DNA of 64,000 nucleotides from Companilactobacillus kimchiensis. GTDB taxonomy: Bacteria > Bacillota > Bacilli > Lactobacillales > Lactobacillaceae. Below, piece by piece: positions 26,291-35,571 of the stretch (positions are counted from its first letter, which is position 1; every line of letters starts with the position of its first letter). Where the stretch lies: the NCBI RefSeq assembly GCF_001438805.1, contig NZ_JQCF01000003.1, positions 62,001 through 126,000 of the forward strand, read 5' to 3'. The translations under genes and the position numbers were made by a program. The notes beneath the pieces are model-generated. The model made no database searches and was not told where the DNA came from. It saw only the letters and a program-made list of their open reading frames with translations.

Positions 26291-26752
26291 ATGAAGAGAA
26301 AAATGAGATCCAAGAAAAGTCTCACAATCAAAAAGCGAGTAGTCGGTTTCTTCGCAATTGCCGTTATATTGTTGGGTGTGATTGGAGGATTTGGCTTTAC
26401 ACATGTAATTGCCGAATCTAACAGTTCTACTGGAGGTGGCTCCATTAGGTCACAGGCGGTTGTCGCCGCTGATTCAGAAGGTTCATCTGATATTGGTAGC
26501 GGTGGTACTTCAGAAGCAAACGTGTTGATGTCTAGTGATAATACGGGTACAAGTACAGGTAATCAGAATAAGACTACCCAAACTGGATATACTCCGTCAG
26601 TAAACATCAGTAACATGTCAACTTACCCACAAACGGGTGATGCACGTGACACCGGATTGATCATTACTGGTTTTTCTATTTTGATTGGTCTATTCGCTTT
26701 TTATGGTTATAAGCTCCGCAAAAGCTTAAGTTTTATACGAGCTTCAAAGTGA
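26291..26752 (+). CDS. small sortase-anchored surface protein of the csc cluster (CscD-like)
   Basis: This 153-residue protein has a basic N-terminus and a signal/TM segment (about 17-40), a Ser/Gly/Thr-rich extracellular stretch, and a sorting signal. The signal is YPQTGD (about 118), a hydrophobic helix and the basic KLRKS tail. The motif has Tyr in place of the first Leu of LPxTG. Such small anchored proteins are the CscD component of WxL/DUF916 clusters and probably tether the complex to peptidoglycan. GAGG lies upstream. It begins the cluster. Confidence 0.8.
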   Translation: MKRKMRSKKSLTIKKRVVGFFAIAVILLGVIGGFGFTHVIAESNSSTGGGSIRSQAVVAADSEGSSDIGSGGTSEANVLMSSDNTGTSTGNQNKTTQTGYTPSVNISNMSTYPQTGDARDTGLIITGFSILIGLFAFYGYKLRKSLSFIRASK

Positions 26753-26771
26753 TTCAATTCTGACAAATAAC

Positions 26772-26804
26772 TTTTACAAATTATGAAGTGTACAGCTTGT
26801 AAAA
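26772..26804. promoter_or_regulatory. inverted repeat upstream of cscB
   Basis: TTTTACAA (26772-26779) and TTGTAAAA (26797-26804) flank AGTGTACAG. An AGTGTACAG word also occurs upstream of the first csc gene near 26222. It may be a shared regulator site for the cluster; no regulator is proven. Confidence 0.35.
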
Positions 26805-26876
26805 TTTGTTATTATCTAATTGTAATCAAGAAAGACAAAAACAAAAAATAATTTTCTATATCAGGGAGGATATATC

Positions 26877-27683
26877 ATGAAATTATCAAGAAATGTTCTA
26901 GTAGGATCTTTAGCAACAGCAGGAATGATTTTAGGGGCAGTTGCCCCAGCACTAACAGCACAAGCTGCAACAACATCAGGTAAGTTTGTTGATGGTAAAT
27001 TAACACAAGTTACACCTAATGAAGATGTTAATGGTTTAGGTTCAGATAATGCTGGCTTAGCAATTGCTTACGATGCAGGAGATGGCTCAACTGTTGGTAC
27101 CGCAACTGCAGAATCAAATGCTAACGTTAAAGTTGTTAGTGGTATCTTAACATTGAATGCTGTTCCTGATCTTGGATTCGGTACAGCTGCAGCTGGCTCA
27201 ACTGTTAAGTTGCAAGATAATACTGCTACTAAGTCAGAAGAAGATAGTCAAAATCAAGGACTATTATCAGTTACTGAATCACGTGCCGGTGCACCTGGAT
27301 TTACATTGAGTGCTGGTTTGACAGCATTTAACGATGGAACAACAGATGCAGCTGATCCATTTACACTACAACTTAAAGCAACACCACTTAAAGATGATGA
27401 AGCTAAGAATGTATCAACAGGTGCTGATTTGAACTCTCAAGATGCTTCAATTATTGCTGATGGTAAGAGTACTGGTGAAGTTATTAATTTAGCTAAGGGC
27501 ACATATAATACTGGTGCTATCAATGCTTCATTTACAAAGGCCGATAATGATGCATTATTGAAAGTTACAGGAGCAGCAACGGGTGCTAAAGAAGCTACAA
27601 ATAAGTCATACAATTCTAAGATTACTTGGACACTAAAGGCAACTCCTTCAACTGATTCAACAGTTACAGAATCTGGTAAATAA
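26877..27683 (+). CDS. WxL-domain surface protein (CscB-like)
   Basis: This 268-residue secreted protein has a signal peptide ending in AQA-A (about residue 31). The WxL domain spans most of the protein: VVSGILTLNAVPDLGFG, LLSVTESRAGAPGFTLSAGL (the position usually holding the first Trp is Phe), and the distal motif YNSKITWTLKATP, which gives WTL. WxL domains bind peptidoglycan non-covalently and interact with DUF916 proteins, three of which follow. AGGGAGG upstream. A terminator follows at 27712, so this may be the most highly expressed member. Confidence 0.92.
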   Translation: MKLSRNVLVGSLATAGMILGAVAPALTAQAATTSGKFVDGKLTQVTPNEDVNGLGSDNAGLAIAYDAGDGSTVGTATAESNANVKVVSGILTLNAVPDLGFGTAAAGSTVKLQDNTATKSEEDSQNQGLLSVTESRAGAPGFTLSAGLTAFNDGTTDAADPFTLQLKATPLKDDEAKNVSTGADLNSQDASIIADGKSTGEVINLAKGTYNTGAINASFTKADNDALLKVTGAATGAKEATNKSYNSKITWTLKATPSTDSTVTESGK

Positions 27684-27711
27684 GATAGTATTTTAAAATT
27701 AAAATAAGCTT

Positions 27712-27742
27712 AAAAACCACTACTATAGTAGTGGTTTTTATT
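27712..27742 (+). terminator. intrinsic terminator after the WxL gene
   Basis: AAAAACCACTAC and GTAGTGGTTTTT pair around TATA, then T-rich. Confidence 0.88.
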
Positions 27743-27789
27743 TTATAATAGATATGGTTAAAGTTTTCCTAATGTGGTGGGAGGTTCTT

Positions 27790-28893
27790 ATGAAAAAGAT
27801 ATACGCAAAAAGCTTAATTTTATTTGCATTTTTAATGGCTATTATTGTGGGTTCAAATAATATTACTAATGTTTCGGCAGCAACTTCAGGTGAATATGCA
27901 CTAAAAGTTGGTGGATCAAATAATGATAATTTGAATATTGATAATGGTAGCTATGTTGTTACAGGTGATCCTGGACAAAAAATTGAATTAAAGTTATTGG
28001 TTCTTAATAAGTCTAAGGTTACAAGACAATTTACATTTTATGGTAATACGGCCTACACGACAAATAGTGGAGAATTGGCTTACGATAAAACAGACGTTAA
28101 AGATAGCTCTTTAAAATATCCAATGAGAAAATTGATTTCTCCTAATAAGAGTGTATTTAAGGTTCCTGGGTCAACCACTGCAACGCTGACATTTCATGTG
28201 ACGATACCTGAGAAGAATTTTAAGGGAACATTAATGGGCGGTGTAACTGTAGCTCCTTATAAAGAAAAGGCCAAGGGTACTGTCGGTGAAAATGGTACTT
28301 TGATAAAAAATAAATTCAGCTATTCTATTCCAGTTCAGGTACATCAAAAGGGTGCTGATAATGCTGAAGCTAAGTACTCTGTTACTACGGTTACTCCTAA
28401 CTTAGTAAATGGTAATGATGGTCGTACACAAGGCGTAAATGCTAACGTACATAATTCAACGAATTCATATACAGGTAATCTAACTGCAAAAGCAATCGTT
28501 ACTAAAAAGGGAGATAAAAGCTTTAAAATAACTAAAATTACCCAAAACCAGCAAATTGCACCAACGTCTAATTTTAACTTTGCTATTCCCTGGGGGAAAA
28601 GAAGCTTACAGGCGGGAAGCTATCATTTGAAACTAACGTATAGTACTGCTGGTGGAATTAAGAGTTGGGTTATTGATAAAGATTTCACAATAACTAATGA
28701 TGATGCAGCTAAGTACAATAAACTTGCAGGAATTAAGCCTAATTATCTATGGTTATATATCTTGCTGGCAATTCTAGCACTAGCTATTATTTTAGGATTA
28801 GGAATCTACCTAGGTAGAAGAAATAACAATAACAATAAGAATAATAACGGAAATAATAATTCTGGAAATACTTCAAGAAGACGTCGTCGTTAA
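27790..28893 (+). CDS. DUF916/DUF3324 WxL-interacting protein (CscA-like), first paralogue
   Basis: This 367-residue protein has a signal peptide (about 1-30), an immunoglobulin-like DUF916 domain with YVVTGDPGQKIELKLLVLNKS and NFKGTLMGGVTVAPY, a DUF3324 domain with the IAPTSNFNFAIPWG motif, one C-terminal TM (about 322-343) and a basic Asn/Arg tail. Family members anchor in the membrane and bind WxL domains and the wall. The start at 27790 follows GGGAGG; upstream in-frame codons overlap the terminator. First of three paralogues in a row. Confidence 0.92.
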   Translation: MKKIYAKSLILFAFLMAIIVGSNNITNVSAATSGEYALKVGGSNNDNLNIDNGSYVVTGDPGQKIELKLLVLNKSKVTRQFTFYGNTAYTTNSGELAYDKTDVKDSSLKYPMRKLISPNKSVFKVPGSTTATLTFHVTIPEKNFKGTLMGGVTVAPYKEKAKGTVGENGTLIKNKFSYSIPVQVHQKGADNAEAKYSVTTVTPNLVNGNDGRTQGVNANVHNSTNSYTGNLTAKAIVTKKGDKSFKITKITQNQQIAPTSNFNFAIPWGKRSLQAGSYHLKLTYSTAGGIKSWVIDKDFTITNDDAAKYNKLAGIKPNYLWLYILLAILALAIILGLGIYLGRRNNNNNKNNNGNNNSGNTSRRRRR

Positions 28894-28909
28894 TAAAAAA
28901 ATAAATTAG

Positions 28910-28938
28910 GCTGTTCCAAGACTTGGAACAGCTTTTTT
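28910..28938 (+). terminator. intrinsic terminator after the first DUF916 gene
   Basis: GCTGTTCCAAG and CTTGGAACAGC form a near-continuous stem followed by six T. Confidence 0.88.
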
Positions 28939-28980
28939 AGTATTATAGATAATAGACCACATGTGATATCGAGGATTATT

Positions 28981-29970
28981 ATGAAGAAGAAATTTGTGCT
29001 TTTTATAGTTATAGGTTTATTTTTTAATATATTCATTTTTTTTAATGGATCATTAGATGTTAAAGCTGACATTAATGGGGTCACTGTAACTCCATTAATT
29101 GAAGATGATAGTTCTGGTGTTACTGATAGATTTCAAATTGTTGGAAAACCTGGTGAAAAGCGAACTGTTAAAATATCGTTGGGTAATTTTAGTATCAATA
29201 GGTATAGAATAATTGTTCAGCCAACAAATGCAACTACGTCTATGACTGGGCAAATAGTATTTCATGATATGGTAAAAAAAAATCAGTATGGACTAAAACA
29301 TTCTTTTGCCGACATGACTCAAAAAAAAGAAGTATCAATTGGTCCCAATAAAACAAAAGACGTTAGTTTTAATATTAAATTACCTAAGTCTGAAATAGAT
29401 GGTCTTATCTTGGGAGGATTTTATATCTATGTAAAGGGTGATTCGTCTAAGGGGGCAGCTAACGTACCAGTATGGATTACTGATAATAATAAGGCTGTTG
29501 GTGGAATACTGACATTACGCAATTTATCATTAGATGTAATTCAAAAAAAGCCACATATTTTTGTCAATCTACAAAATAAAGAACCAGGTATGATGAAGAA
29601 AGTTATAGTACATGCAACTGTAAAACGAAAAAGTTGGTTGGATCGTTTTAACCTAGGTAATAAGACAATGATTGCAGATCTTACATATCCAAAAGTCGCC
29701 CCCAATTCTCGTATTCCAGTAGATTTTGATCAAAATACAACACCGATTTCTGCTGGTAAATACGTAGTAAAAGGTGCAGCCCGCAGTGGTAAAGCTACAT
29801 GGACATTCCACAAGACATACACAATAACTCAGGATCAAGCCAATAATATTAACAAACGTTGTAAGGGTTTGATATATAATAAGACTACAACATACATTCT
29901 AATTGTCTGTGTTCTGGTTTCATTGATCTTCCTTATTTTTTGGGCAATTTGGTATTCAGGTAGGAGTTAA
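28981..29970 (+). CDS. DUF916 WxL-interacting protein (CscA-like), divergent second paralogue
   Basis: This 329-residue protein has a signal peptide (about 1-25), a DUF916 core (VGKPGEKRTVKISLGNFS, IDGLILGGFYIYV), DUF3324-like repeats with PNSRIPVDF, and a C-terminal TM (about 300-323) ending in a very short tail. It is more divergent and lacks the basic tail of its two neighbours. GAGGATT lies before ATG 28981. It is 5 nt from the third paralogue, so those two are co-transcribed. Confidence 0.87.
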   Translation: MKKKFVLFIVIGLFFNIFIFFNGSLDVKADINGVTVTPLIEDDSSGVTDRFQIVGKPGEKRTVKISLGNFSINRYRIIVQPTNATTSMTGQIVFHDMVKKNQYGLKHSFADMTQKKEVSIGPNKTKDVSFNIKLPKSEIDGLILGGFYIYVKGDSSKGAANVPVWITDNNKAVGGILTLRNLSLDVIQKKPHIFVNLQNKEPGMMKKVIVHATVKRKSWLDRFNLGNKTMIADLTYPKVAPNSRIPVDFDQNTTPISAGKYVVKGAARSGKATWTFHKTYTITQDQANNINKRCKGLIYNKTTTYILIVCVLVSLIFLIFWAIWYSGRS

Positions 29971-29975
29971 AATTT

Positions 29976-31097
29976 ATGAAGAAACGAATAATTGTATTTC
30001 TTTCAACATTATTACTATTAGTAGCAACGTTTTTACCTTTTGCAACGACGGTAAAAGCCGCACCTGACAAATCTTATGCGATTCAAGCAATTTTGCCAGA
30101 TAATCAGGTTAACAAGGACGAATCCTACTTTGACCTCAAAGTTGAACCTAACAAGGAGCAGTCTCTGAAGGTCCTGATAGCCAATACGGGTAGTAAATCG
30201 ATAACTGTAACGGCGGAGGTAAACAACGCTTATACGGCTGATTCTGGCGTTATTGGATACGATAAGTACAATGCCAAATTGTACAAGGGGAAGAATCCCT
30301 CTTTGACATCCTTAGTTGATGGTAAACGTAAGCAGGTGGTTAGGTTAGCTACTGGTGAAAATAAGACAGTTGAGTTTAAAGTTAAATCACCTGCGTCTGA
30401 ATTTACTGGGATCATTCTTGGTGGTGTTACTACGACTGCTTCGGTTAGTCCCACTAAGTCAAAGAATATCAACATCAAGAATCAGGTTCGTTATGTCAAA
30501 GGTGTTGTCCTCCGCTCCAAAGATGATGGTGTGATGCCGGATGTTAGTTTGACTTCAGCTGCTCCTAAAGCTGTGGCTGGATCGACGGGTATCGCTTATA
30601 CGCTGAACAATACTGCACCGATAAACATCAATAAGGTGTCTTTAAACGCTCAGATCACCAATGGTAGTCAAGTTACCAACTATAAAGCAGATAACCTGCA
30701 GATAGCCCCTAGTTCCCAATTTAACTACTTTATTCCAATCAAAAAGTTAGGTTCAGGAACGTATAAAGCTCATATTGTATTGAAGAATGATAATGGTTTT
30801 GAGAAGTCATTGAATTACAATATCACCGTTAAACAACGGGAAGTTGATAGCGTTAATGATTCAGCCCAACCTAAAACTCAATCGAATAATAAACAATGGA
30901 TCGGTATTATTATTGGAATCATTGTTTTGATTGCAATTGTTGTTTGGATGTACCTCTATTACTCACAACGTAATAAGGGTGATGGACCTAAGAATGGTCG
31001 TGGTAAGTTCAATTTGAAATTACCAAAGAAACCAACTGATGATTCACCAAAGAGTTCTAGATCTGGTAGTACGAGATCTTCACGTCGTAAAAAATAA
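29976..31097 (+). CDS. DUF916/DUF3324 WxL-interacting protein (CscA-like), third paralogue
   Basis: This 373-residue protein has a signal peptide ending VKA-AP (about 28), a DUF916 domain with YFDLKVEPNKEQSLKVLIANTG and ASEFTGIILGGVTTT, a DUF3324 domain with LQIAPSSQFNYFIPI, a TM (about 305-327), and a long basic Ser/Arg/Lys tail. It resembles the first paralogue more than the second. AGGAG upstream overlaps the preceding stop. A terminator follows. Confidence 0.92.
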   Translation: MKKRIIVFLSTLLLLVATFLPFATTVKAAPDKSYAIQAILPDNQVNKDESYFDLKVEPNKEQSLKVLIANTGSKSITVTAEVNNAYTADSGVIGYDKYNAKLYKGKNPSLTSLVDGKRKQVVRLATGENKTVEFKVKSPASEFTGIILGGVTTTASVSPTKSKNINIKNQVRYVKGVVLRSKDDGVMPDVSLTSAAPKAVAGSTGIAYTLNNTAPININKVSLNAQITNGSQVTNYKADNLQIAPSSQFNYFIPIKKLGSGTYKAHIVLKNDNGFEKSLNYNITVKQREVDSVNDSAQPKTQSNNKQWIGIIIGIIVLIAIVVWMYLYYSQRNKGDGPKNGRGKFNLKLPKKPTDDSPKSSRSGSTRSSRRKK

Positions 31098-31112
31098 TAA
31101 TAGATAATTAAC

Positions 31113-31150
31113 AAAAGACGATTCGAATTGATAAATTTGAACCGTCTTTT
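31113..31150 (+). terminator. intrinsic terminator after the third DUF916 gene
   Basis: AAAAGACGATTCGAATT pairs with AATTTGAACCGTCTTTT with two wobble or mismatched positions, then T-rich. Confidence 0.8.
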
Positions 31151-31480
31151 TATTTTGCTCAATTTAAATTTTTGTGAATAATGACAATTGATAATAAATC
31201 AAAATATTTAGATTTCAATTAAAATTAATTTATTTCAATAAATAGTCCTGAAACTATTAGATTTGTTTTAAATTGAGATTGGTATATGCCAAAAAATGAA
31301 TGTAATTATCAATCGAAAATTTCCAATTAAGTTAAAAAATAATGAACTTTTGATTAATAGAAATCATAGGAAAATTAATAAATCGTGCGTCATTTCACAA
31401 GAAAGCTCTTATAATATTTTGAACCAGAATGCACTTCTATAGATGATAAGCTTACAAAATCATTTTATGAGAGGTGTTTT
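31151..31480 (+). promoter_or_regulatory. 330-nt AT-rich gap with a probable promoter for the large WxL-like gene
   Basis: No gene is visible. TATAAT at 31410-31415 is a good -10 box, but no -35 match sits 17 nt upstream, which would fit an activator-dependent promoter. GAGAGG at 31470 is the ribosome site. Confidence 0.45.
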
Positions 31481-34366
31481 GTGTTTATGAGAGGGATGAG
31501 AATTGCTTTAATCTTTGCTAGTGTATGGTTACTATTTTCTAGTTGTTTGACTACCACAATTAATGCCGAAACAACAGAAAATGCACCAATGACCAGCGCT
31601 GGTCTAGAAACTATTATTAAGAATAAAGATAATACTGAAGTTACGATCAGTTATGTACTTGAAAATAAAAAAGAATTGATTTTAAAGACAGATCAGGCAA
31701 ATATGATTGATCTATCGGCTTTGAAAGCTGAATTAGGTGCGGACAAGGTTAAAGAGGATGCTGATAAAAAGGAGTTGATTTTAACTTTAGATAAGCCTGA
31801 GACAATTGATTTCAAAATTATGGTTGATAAAAAAATGCCATTCTTATTATCAGTCTTGGATGCTGACAGAAACTTATTGTTCGATTACCAATTTAATCAG
31901 GCTGAAAAATATGATTTGATCCTAGATGATGACGATGATCCGTCAGAAGAGGCCACTTGGACTCAAACTGGGAAAAATCGGCTTAGTAAAGGTCCCATTT
32001 TGGAACACGCTGATGGTTCAAGCACGCAACCGTATCTCTATTTTGGAGATTATGAAGAGGCAGTTCGCTCAACAGCTACATTAGAGTCCAGTTGGGGACC
32101 TAGAGGGAAATCCCGCCAAAATAGTTTGACGGCTCCGAATTCGGCTATTTTATATGCGGAACCAGGTAGTCGAATTGAAGATGGTCCTAAGTCGGTGACT
32201 AATCACGTTTATACGAGTCATTATGGTGATAATCAAAGAATGGACAATAGTGTTTTGCCAGATGATGAAGATGATACTTTTGGTGTTCCAACAAGTTATA
32301 CCTCCAATAATATCTTTAATGAAATTAAACATACAGATGATTGGAACGGACTAAGACCGGGGGTCTCAGGTCCTAATAAGGTAGGAAAGTCATACGCAAT
32401 GATCGATACGCCGAAACTTTATTATCGGACTGATCAAAAAACTGGTTTGGAAGAACAACGCTTAGTTTATAAACAACGAGCTTATTGGGAAGACAAAAAG
32501 GGACGATACAATCCAGAGATTACAACTAGTATCAAATTATCATTTAGTAAGACGGGTAAAGTAATCACTAGTTTTACATTTAAAAACACTGGAAAAGAAA
32601 CGTTTAGCAATTTCAATGCTTTTTCTAATCATGATCTGTCACTAAACAAAGATGGTAATGAAATTACTGATCCAACTGGTAAAAAAATTGGTAACTTTAT
32701 CCCGATGCGTGCTTTAGGAAATGAACGAGGAATGTATTTCCAGTCACCAAATAATGAAATTAGAACAAGTATTTATATGAATCGTCAAAATATGCCTCAT
32801 GCTTGGGCAGCACGTTCAGCTAGTCGTTCATATTTGGCTACTAAAGGATTTATGTATAATCCGGGTATTCTGGGATTGATTGCAGCATCCAGTGAAACTT
32901 ATTATCCCTGGAAGGTTGGTAAGAGTAAGGGAAATAGTAACTTTTACGATAAAAAAGAAAAACATTATAAATTTCCCTATACTCCTAAAGACCATCGTAA
33001 TGCTTTTTATAATCAGCTAGATATGGGAGACAAGGATCAAGGAAAGGGTGCTAATACTAGACTAGGTACTAATAGCGAAAGTGATCCTCAATGGGATGCT
33101 GGGGTAACGATGAGAACTAAGCCACAGGATTTGGCAGTAGGCAAAACTGTTAAAATGGAATACGGAACGATGACTGATGTACCGGGGACAACTTTTAATC
33201 CAGTGGTTGAATTTGATAATTTAGGGACGGATGATGAACCACAAATTTTACCGTTGGATACTGAGAATTTGACATTAAGTGGTAATTGGTATGATTTTGA
33301 TAGTAATCATGTAACGCTTTATTATGGAATTGACAGTGACGAAGAAGATAATATGCATAATGTGTTATTCCATCAAATGCAGACTGATAAAGAGGCTGAG
33401 GGTGGTGCCCTGCATGATTTCAAAAATGATATTCGAATCAAGGGGCTTGAAAAGGGTGCCCATAAAATATATATAATTGCTATTGATGAGGATAGTAATC
33501 AATCAGTTTTACAGGAACATGCTTTTAAACTGATCAAACCAGCAACTAAGGAACCACAAATTGATGTCACCTCACCAAGTGGAACTAAGAAAGATCCGTA
33601 TGCTCCAACGACTGATCATTTTGCTTTAAATGGTTTTTGGTCAGACAAGGATAGCAAAAAAATCTCCACTATCACTTATAAAATAGATGACGGCGAAGAG
33701 GTTAATTATTCTAAAAATTTGGATAATTCAAAACCAGGGTCATTAGTTCCTTGGCGAATTGAAGACTTGGATGTTAAAAAGTTTAATGATTTTAAAATTC
33801 ATACGGTAAAATTTAAGATTACTGATAGTGACGGAAATGTCGGTACCACTGAATTTTATTTCCGCCATATCGGTGGTGGAATTAACTTAGTAGCGCCAGA
33901 AGAAATTGATTTTGGACAATTGAGTGTTTCACCAACTTCACAGAATCAAGTTAAACCAAATATGCAAGAGGGGAAAGTCCTCCTTGATGATTTTAGAGAG
34001 AAAGGTGCCAACCAGATTGGGGTCAGTCTTTCAATTGGAAAATTCTATAAAACCGATGATTCTGGTACCGGTGGGGATGATGGTGACGACGGAGATGATA
34101 GTGGTTCATCCGGTGATCTAGACAGGGATGATAATAAGGAATCGTTGTTACATAATGTTTATTGGGATGGACAATTAGTTGATAACTTGAATCTGTTGGT
34201 GGGTAAAACTGAAGATGTTAAGAATCAAGATTGGCGTGAGACAACTGATTTTACTGACGAAATCGTCAAGAAATTAAAAATCAACTTTCGAGCTGGTGAA
34301 AATGGGGCACCGGTTGGAAAATATGTTAGCCGTTGGACCTGGAATATTGTGGATTCAATTCAATAA
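31481..34366 (+). CDS. large secreted surface protein with C-terminal WxL-like region (CscC-like)
   Basis: This protein of about 961 residues has a signal peptide (about 1-30). An N-terminal beta-rich segment is followed by an acidic DDDDDP stretch, a large lectin-like region (about 150-570), and two bacterial-Ig-like repeats (about 595-690 and 700-800) with LSGNWYDFDSN and LNGFWSDKDSK motifs. The C-terminal part (about 808-961) starts INLVAPEEIDFGQLSVSP and ends RWTWNIVDSI. That matches WxL-domain spacing but with WTW instead of WxL. A Gly/Asp-rich loop (about 864-882) interrupts it. It probably serves as the large ligand-binding subunit of the surface complex. Start GTG at 31481 or ATG at 31487. 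Confidence 0.8.
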   Translation: MFMRGMRIALIFASVWLLFSSCLTTTINAETTENAPMTSAGLETIIKNKDNTEVTISYVLENKKELILKTDQANMIDLSALKAELGADKVKEDADKKELILTLDKPETIDFKIMVDKKMPFLLSVLDADRNLLFDYQFNQAEKYDLILDDDDDPSEEATWTQTGKNRLSKGPILEHADGSSTQPYLYFGDYEEAVRSTATLESSWGPRGKSRQNSLTAPNSAILYAEPGSRIEDGPKSVTNHVYTSHYGDNQRMDNSVLPDDEDDTFGVPTSYTSNNIFNEIKHTDDWNGLRPGVSGPNKVGKSYAMIDTPKLYYRTDQKTGLEEQRLVYKQRAYWEDKKGRYNPEITTSIKLSFSKTGKVITSFTFKNTGKETFSNFNAFSNHDLSLNKDGNEITDPTGKKIGNFIPMRALGNERGMYFQSPNNEIRTSIYMNRQNMPHAWAARSASRSYLATKGFMYNPGILGLIAASSETYYPWKVGKSKGNSNFYDKKEKHYKFPYTPKDHRNAFYNQLDMGDKDQGKGANTRLGTNSESDPQWDAGVTMRTKPQDLAVGKTVKMEYGTMTDVPGTTFNPVVEFDNLGTDDEPQILPLDTENLTLSGNWYDFDSNHVTLYYGIDSDEEDNMHNVLFHQMQTDKEAEGGALHDFKNDIRIKGLEKGAHKIYIIAIDEDSNQSVLQEHAFKLIKPATKEPQIDVTSPSGTKKDPYAPTTDHFALNGFWSDKDSKKISTITYKIDDGEEVNYSKNLDNSKPGSLVPWRIEDLDVKKFNDFKIHTVKFKITDSDGNVGTTEFYFRHIGGGINLVAPEEIDFGQLSVSPTSQNQVKPNMQEGKVLLDDFREKGANQIGVSLSIGKFYKTDDSGTGGDDGDDGDDSGSSGDLDRDDNKESLLHNVYWDGQLVDNLNLLVGKTEDVKNQDWRETTDFTDEIVKKLKINFRAGENGAPVGKYVSRWTWNIVDSIQ

Positions 34367-34409
34367 TTATTAAATTGGCCTTTTCTTATTCAACATGTTA
34401 GCAAAATAA

Positions 34410-34446
34410 AAAATGAGCCATATCTTGTGATATGACTCATTTTTTA
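34410..34446. terminator. bidirectional terminator between convergent genes
   Basis: AAAATGAGCCATATC (34410-34424) and GATATGACTCATTTT (34429-34443) pair with one C-A mismatch, with A and T runs on the outer sides. Confidence 0.88.
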
Positions 34447-35091
34447 TTTTGTCGGAGTTAATCCTTTGACGATGAAATCCGTCACATGTTCAATTTCTGA
34501 AGTTTCATTCCATTCAGTAGTATCAACAATAATATAATGTTGAATCAAGTATCCTAAAATGTTTGAGGCGAGGAAACGGAAAATTTCCAGGTTATCCCAG
34601 TTGATTAAAAGTTGCTTTTCTTTTAATTCATCAAGAACCTCATTGAACTGTTTAAATGATTTTTTAGGTATACTTTCAACTAATCTGTCGTGAATCTGTC
34701 GATTGTAAATGAATTCATTCAAGAAGATTTTCATTATTTTATGATTGTACTTAAATAGTTTAATTCGGTCGTTAATCATAGTAGTTAAAAAATATTTCAG
34801 ATTGAGATTGCCATCTTGATAAGTGGTACGGGAAAATTCATCTAAATCCTGGGGTAGGATCTCATGAGTCAATGGTTCAAGAATAGCCATCAGTAAATCT
34901 TCTTTATTTTTAAACTTTCTGAAAATACTACCTTCAGAAACTCCGGCATGTTCGGAAATTTCTTTGGTCGAGGTATTGGCATAGCCTTGGTCGGAAAATA
35001 GTTCAATGGCCGATTGAAAAATCAATTTTTGTTTAGGCGTTAATTTTTCAGTTTTTTCTGCTTCACGATAAATATCAAATTGATTATCCAT
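34444..35091 (-). CDS. TetR family transcriptional regulator
   Basis: This 215-residue regulator has an N-terminal HTH, with LTPKQKLIFQSAIELFSDQGY, TSTKEISEHAGVSEGSIFRKFKNKEDLL (about 17-67), and an all-helical ligand domain. Its stop lies in the terminator shared with the large WxL-like gene. Upstream lies a small membrane-protein gene in the same orientation, whose leader holds a perfect 9-4-9 dyad at 35457-35478. That gene is a likely target. Confidence 0.92.
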   Translation of the reverse strand: MDNQFDIYREAEKTEKLTPKQKLIFQSAIELFSDQGYANTSTKEISEHAGVSEGSIFRKFKNKEDLLMAILEPLTHEILPQDLDEFSRTTYQDGNLNLKYFLTTMINDRIKLFKYNHKIMKIFLNEFIYNRQIHDRLVESIPKKSFKQFNEVLDELKEKQLLINWDNLEIFRFLASNILGYLIQHYIIVDTTEWNETSEIEHVTDFIVKGLTPTK

Positions 35092-35164
35092 AGGCTTTAC
35101 CTCTAATTAATTTATTACTAGCTCCATTCTATCCTAAAAGGAGCACAAGAGGTGAAACATTTCA

Positions 35165-35434
35165 TTAAGCATGCTTGATACTGTGGTTATTTCTGTAGCC
35201 GTAATAGAATTGTACAGCAGCAAGAACGACATTGACGTAATTTAGAACATTAAACCAAGTATCGATGCCACCGACTTTTGTAACACCAAAGTAAACCCAG
35301 AAACCGACGATAGCTGCGACCACATTGATCCAAGCAAAAGTCTTTTGAAGATTTTGATTATCGGTTACGAACCACATCCAAATAACATTGATAATAAACC
35401 AAGCCATTAAAATCCAAAACATTGTTGTAAACAT
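35165..35434 (-). CDS. small membrane protein of unknown function
   Basis: This 89-residue protein has three predicted TM segments (about 4-22, 30-48 and 60-78) and a short His-containing tail. I do not recognise a named family. AAGGAGAG lies about 10 nt before the ATG at 35434. The promoter (TTGCAT at 35514-35519, 16-nt spacer, TATACT at 35492-35497, minus strand) and the palindrome just after it suggest repression by the TetR protein encoded 70 nt downstream. Confidence 0.7.
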   Translation of the reverse strand: MFTTMFWILMAWFIINVIWMWFVTDNQNLQKTFAWINVVAAIVGFWVYFGVTKVGGIDTWFNVLNYVNVVLAAVQFYYGYRNNHSIKHA

Positions 35435-35456
35435 AATATCCACTCTCCTTTTGTTG

Positions 35457-35478
35457 TGATAGTGAGTAATCACTATCA
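35457..35478. promoter_or_regulatory. perfect palindrome, probable TetR operator
   Basis: TGATAGTGA (35457-35465), GTAA, TCACTATCA (35470-35478). It lies immediately downstream of the promoter of the small membrane-protein gene, a usual place for a repressor site. Confidence 0.65.
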
Positions 35479-35521
35479 ACTTACAAATACGAGTATAGTT
35501 CTTTAATTTTAAAATGCAACA

Positions 35522-35564
35522 AAAAAAGCAATTTGAAATTAAAAAAATTTCAAATTGCTTTTTT
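35522..35564. terminator. bidirectional terminator-like hairpin
   Basis: AAAAAAGCAATTTGAAATT and AATTTCAAATTGCTTTTTT are perfectly complementary. In the minus direction it ends the Mga-type gene. Confidence 0.9.
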
Positions 35565-35571
35565 GATAGCC

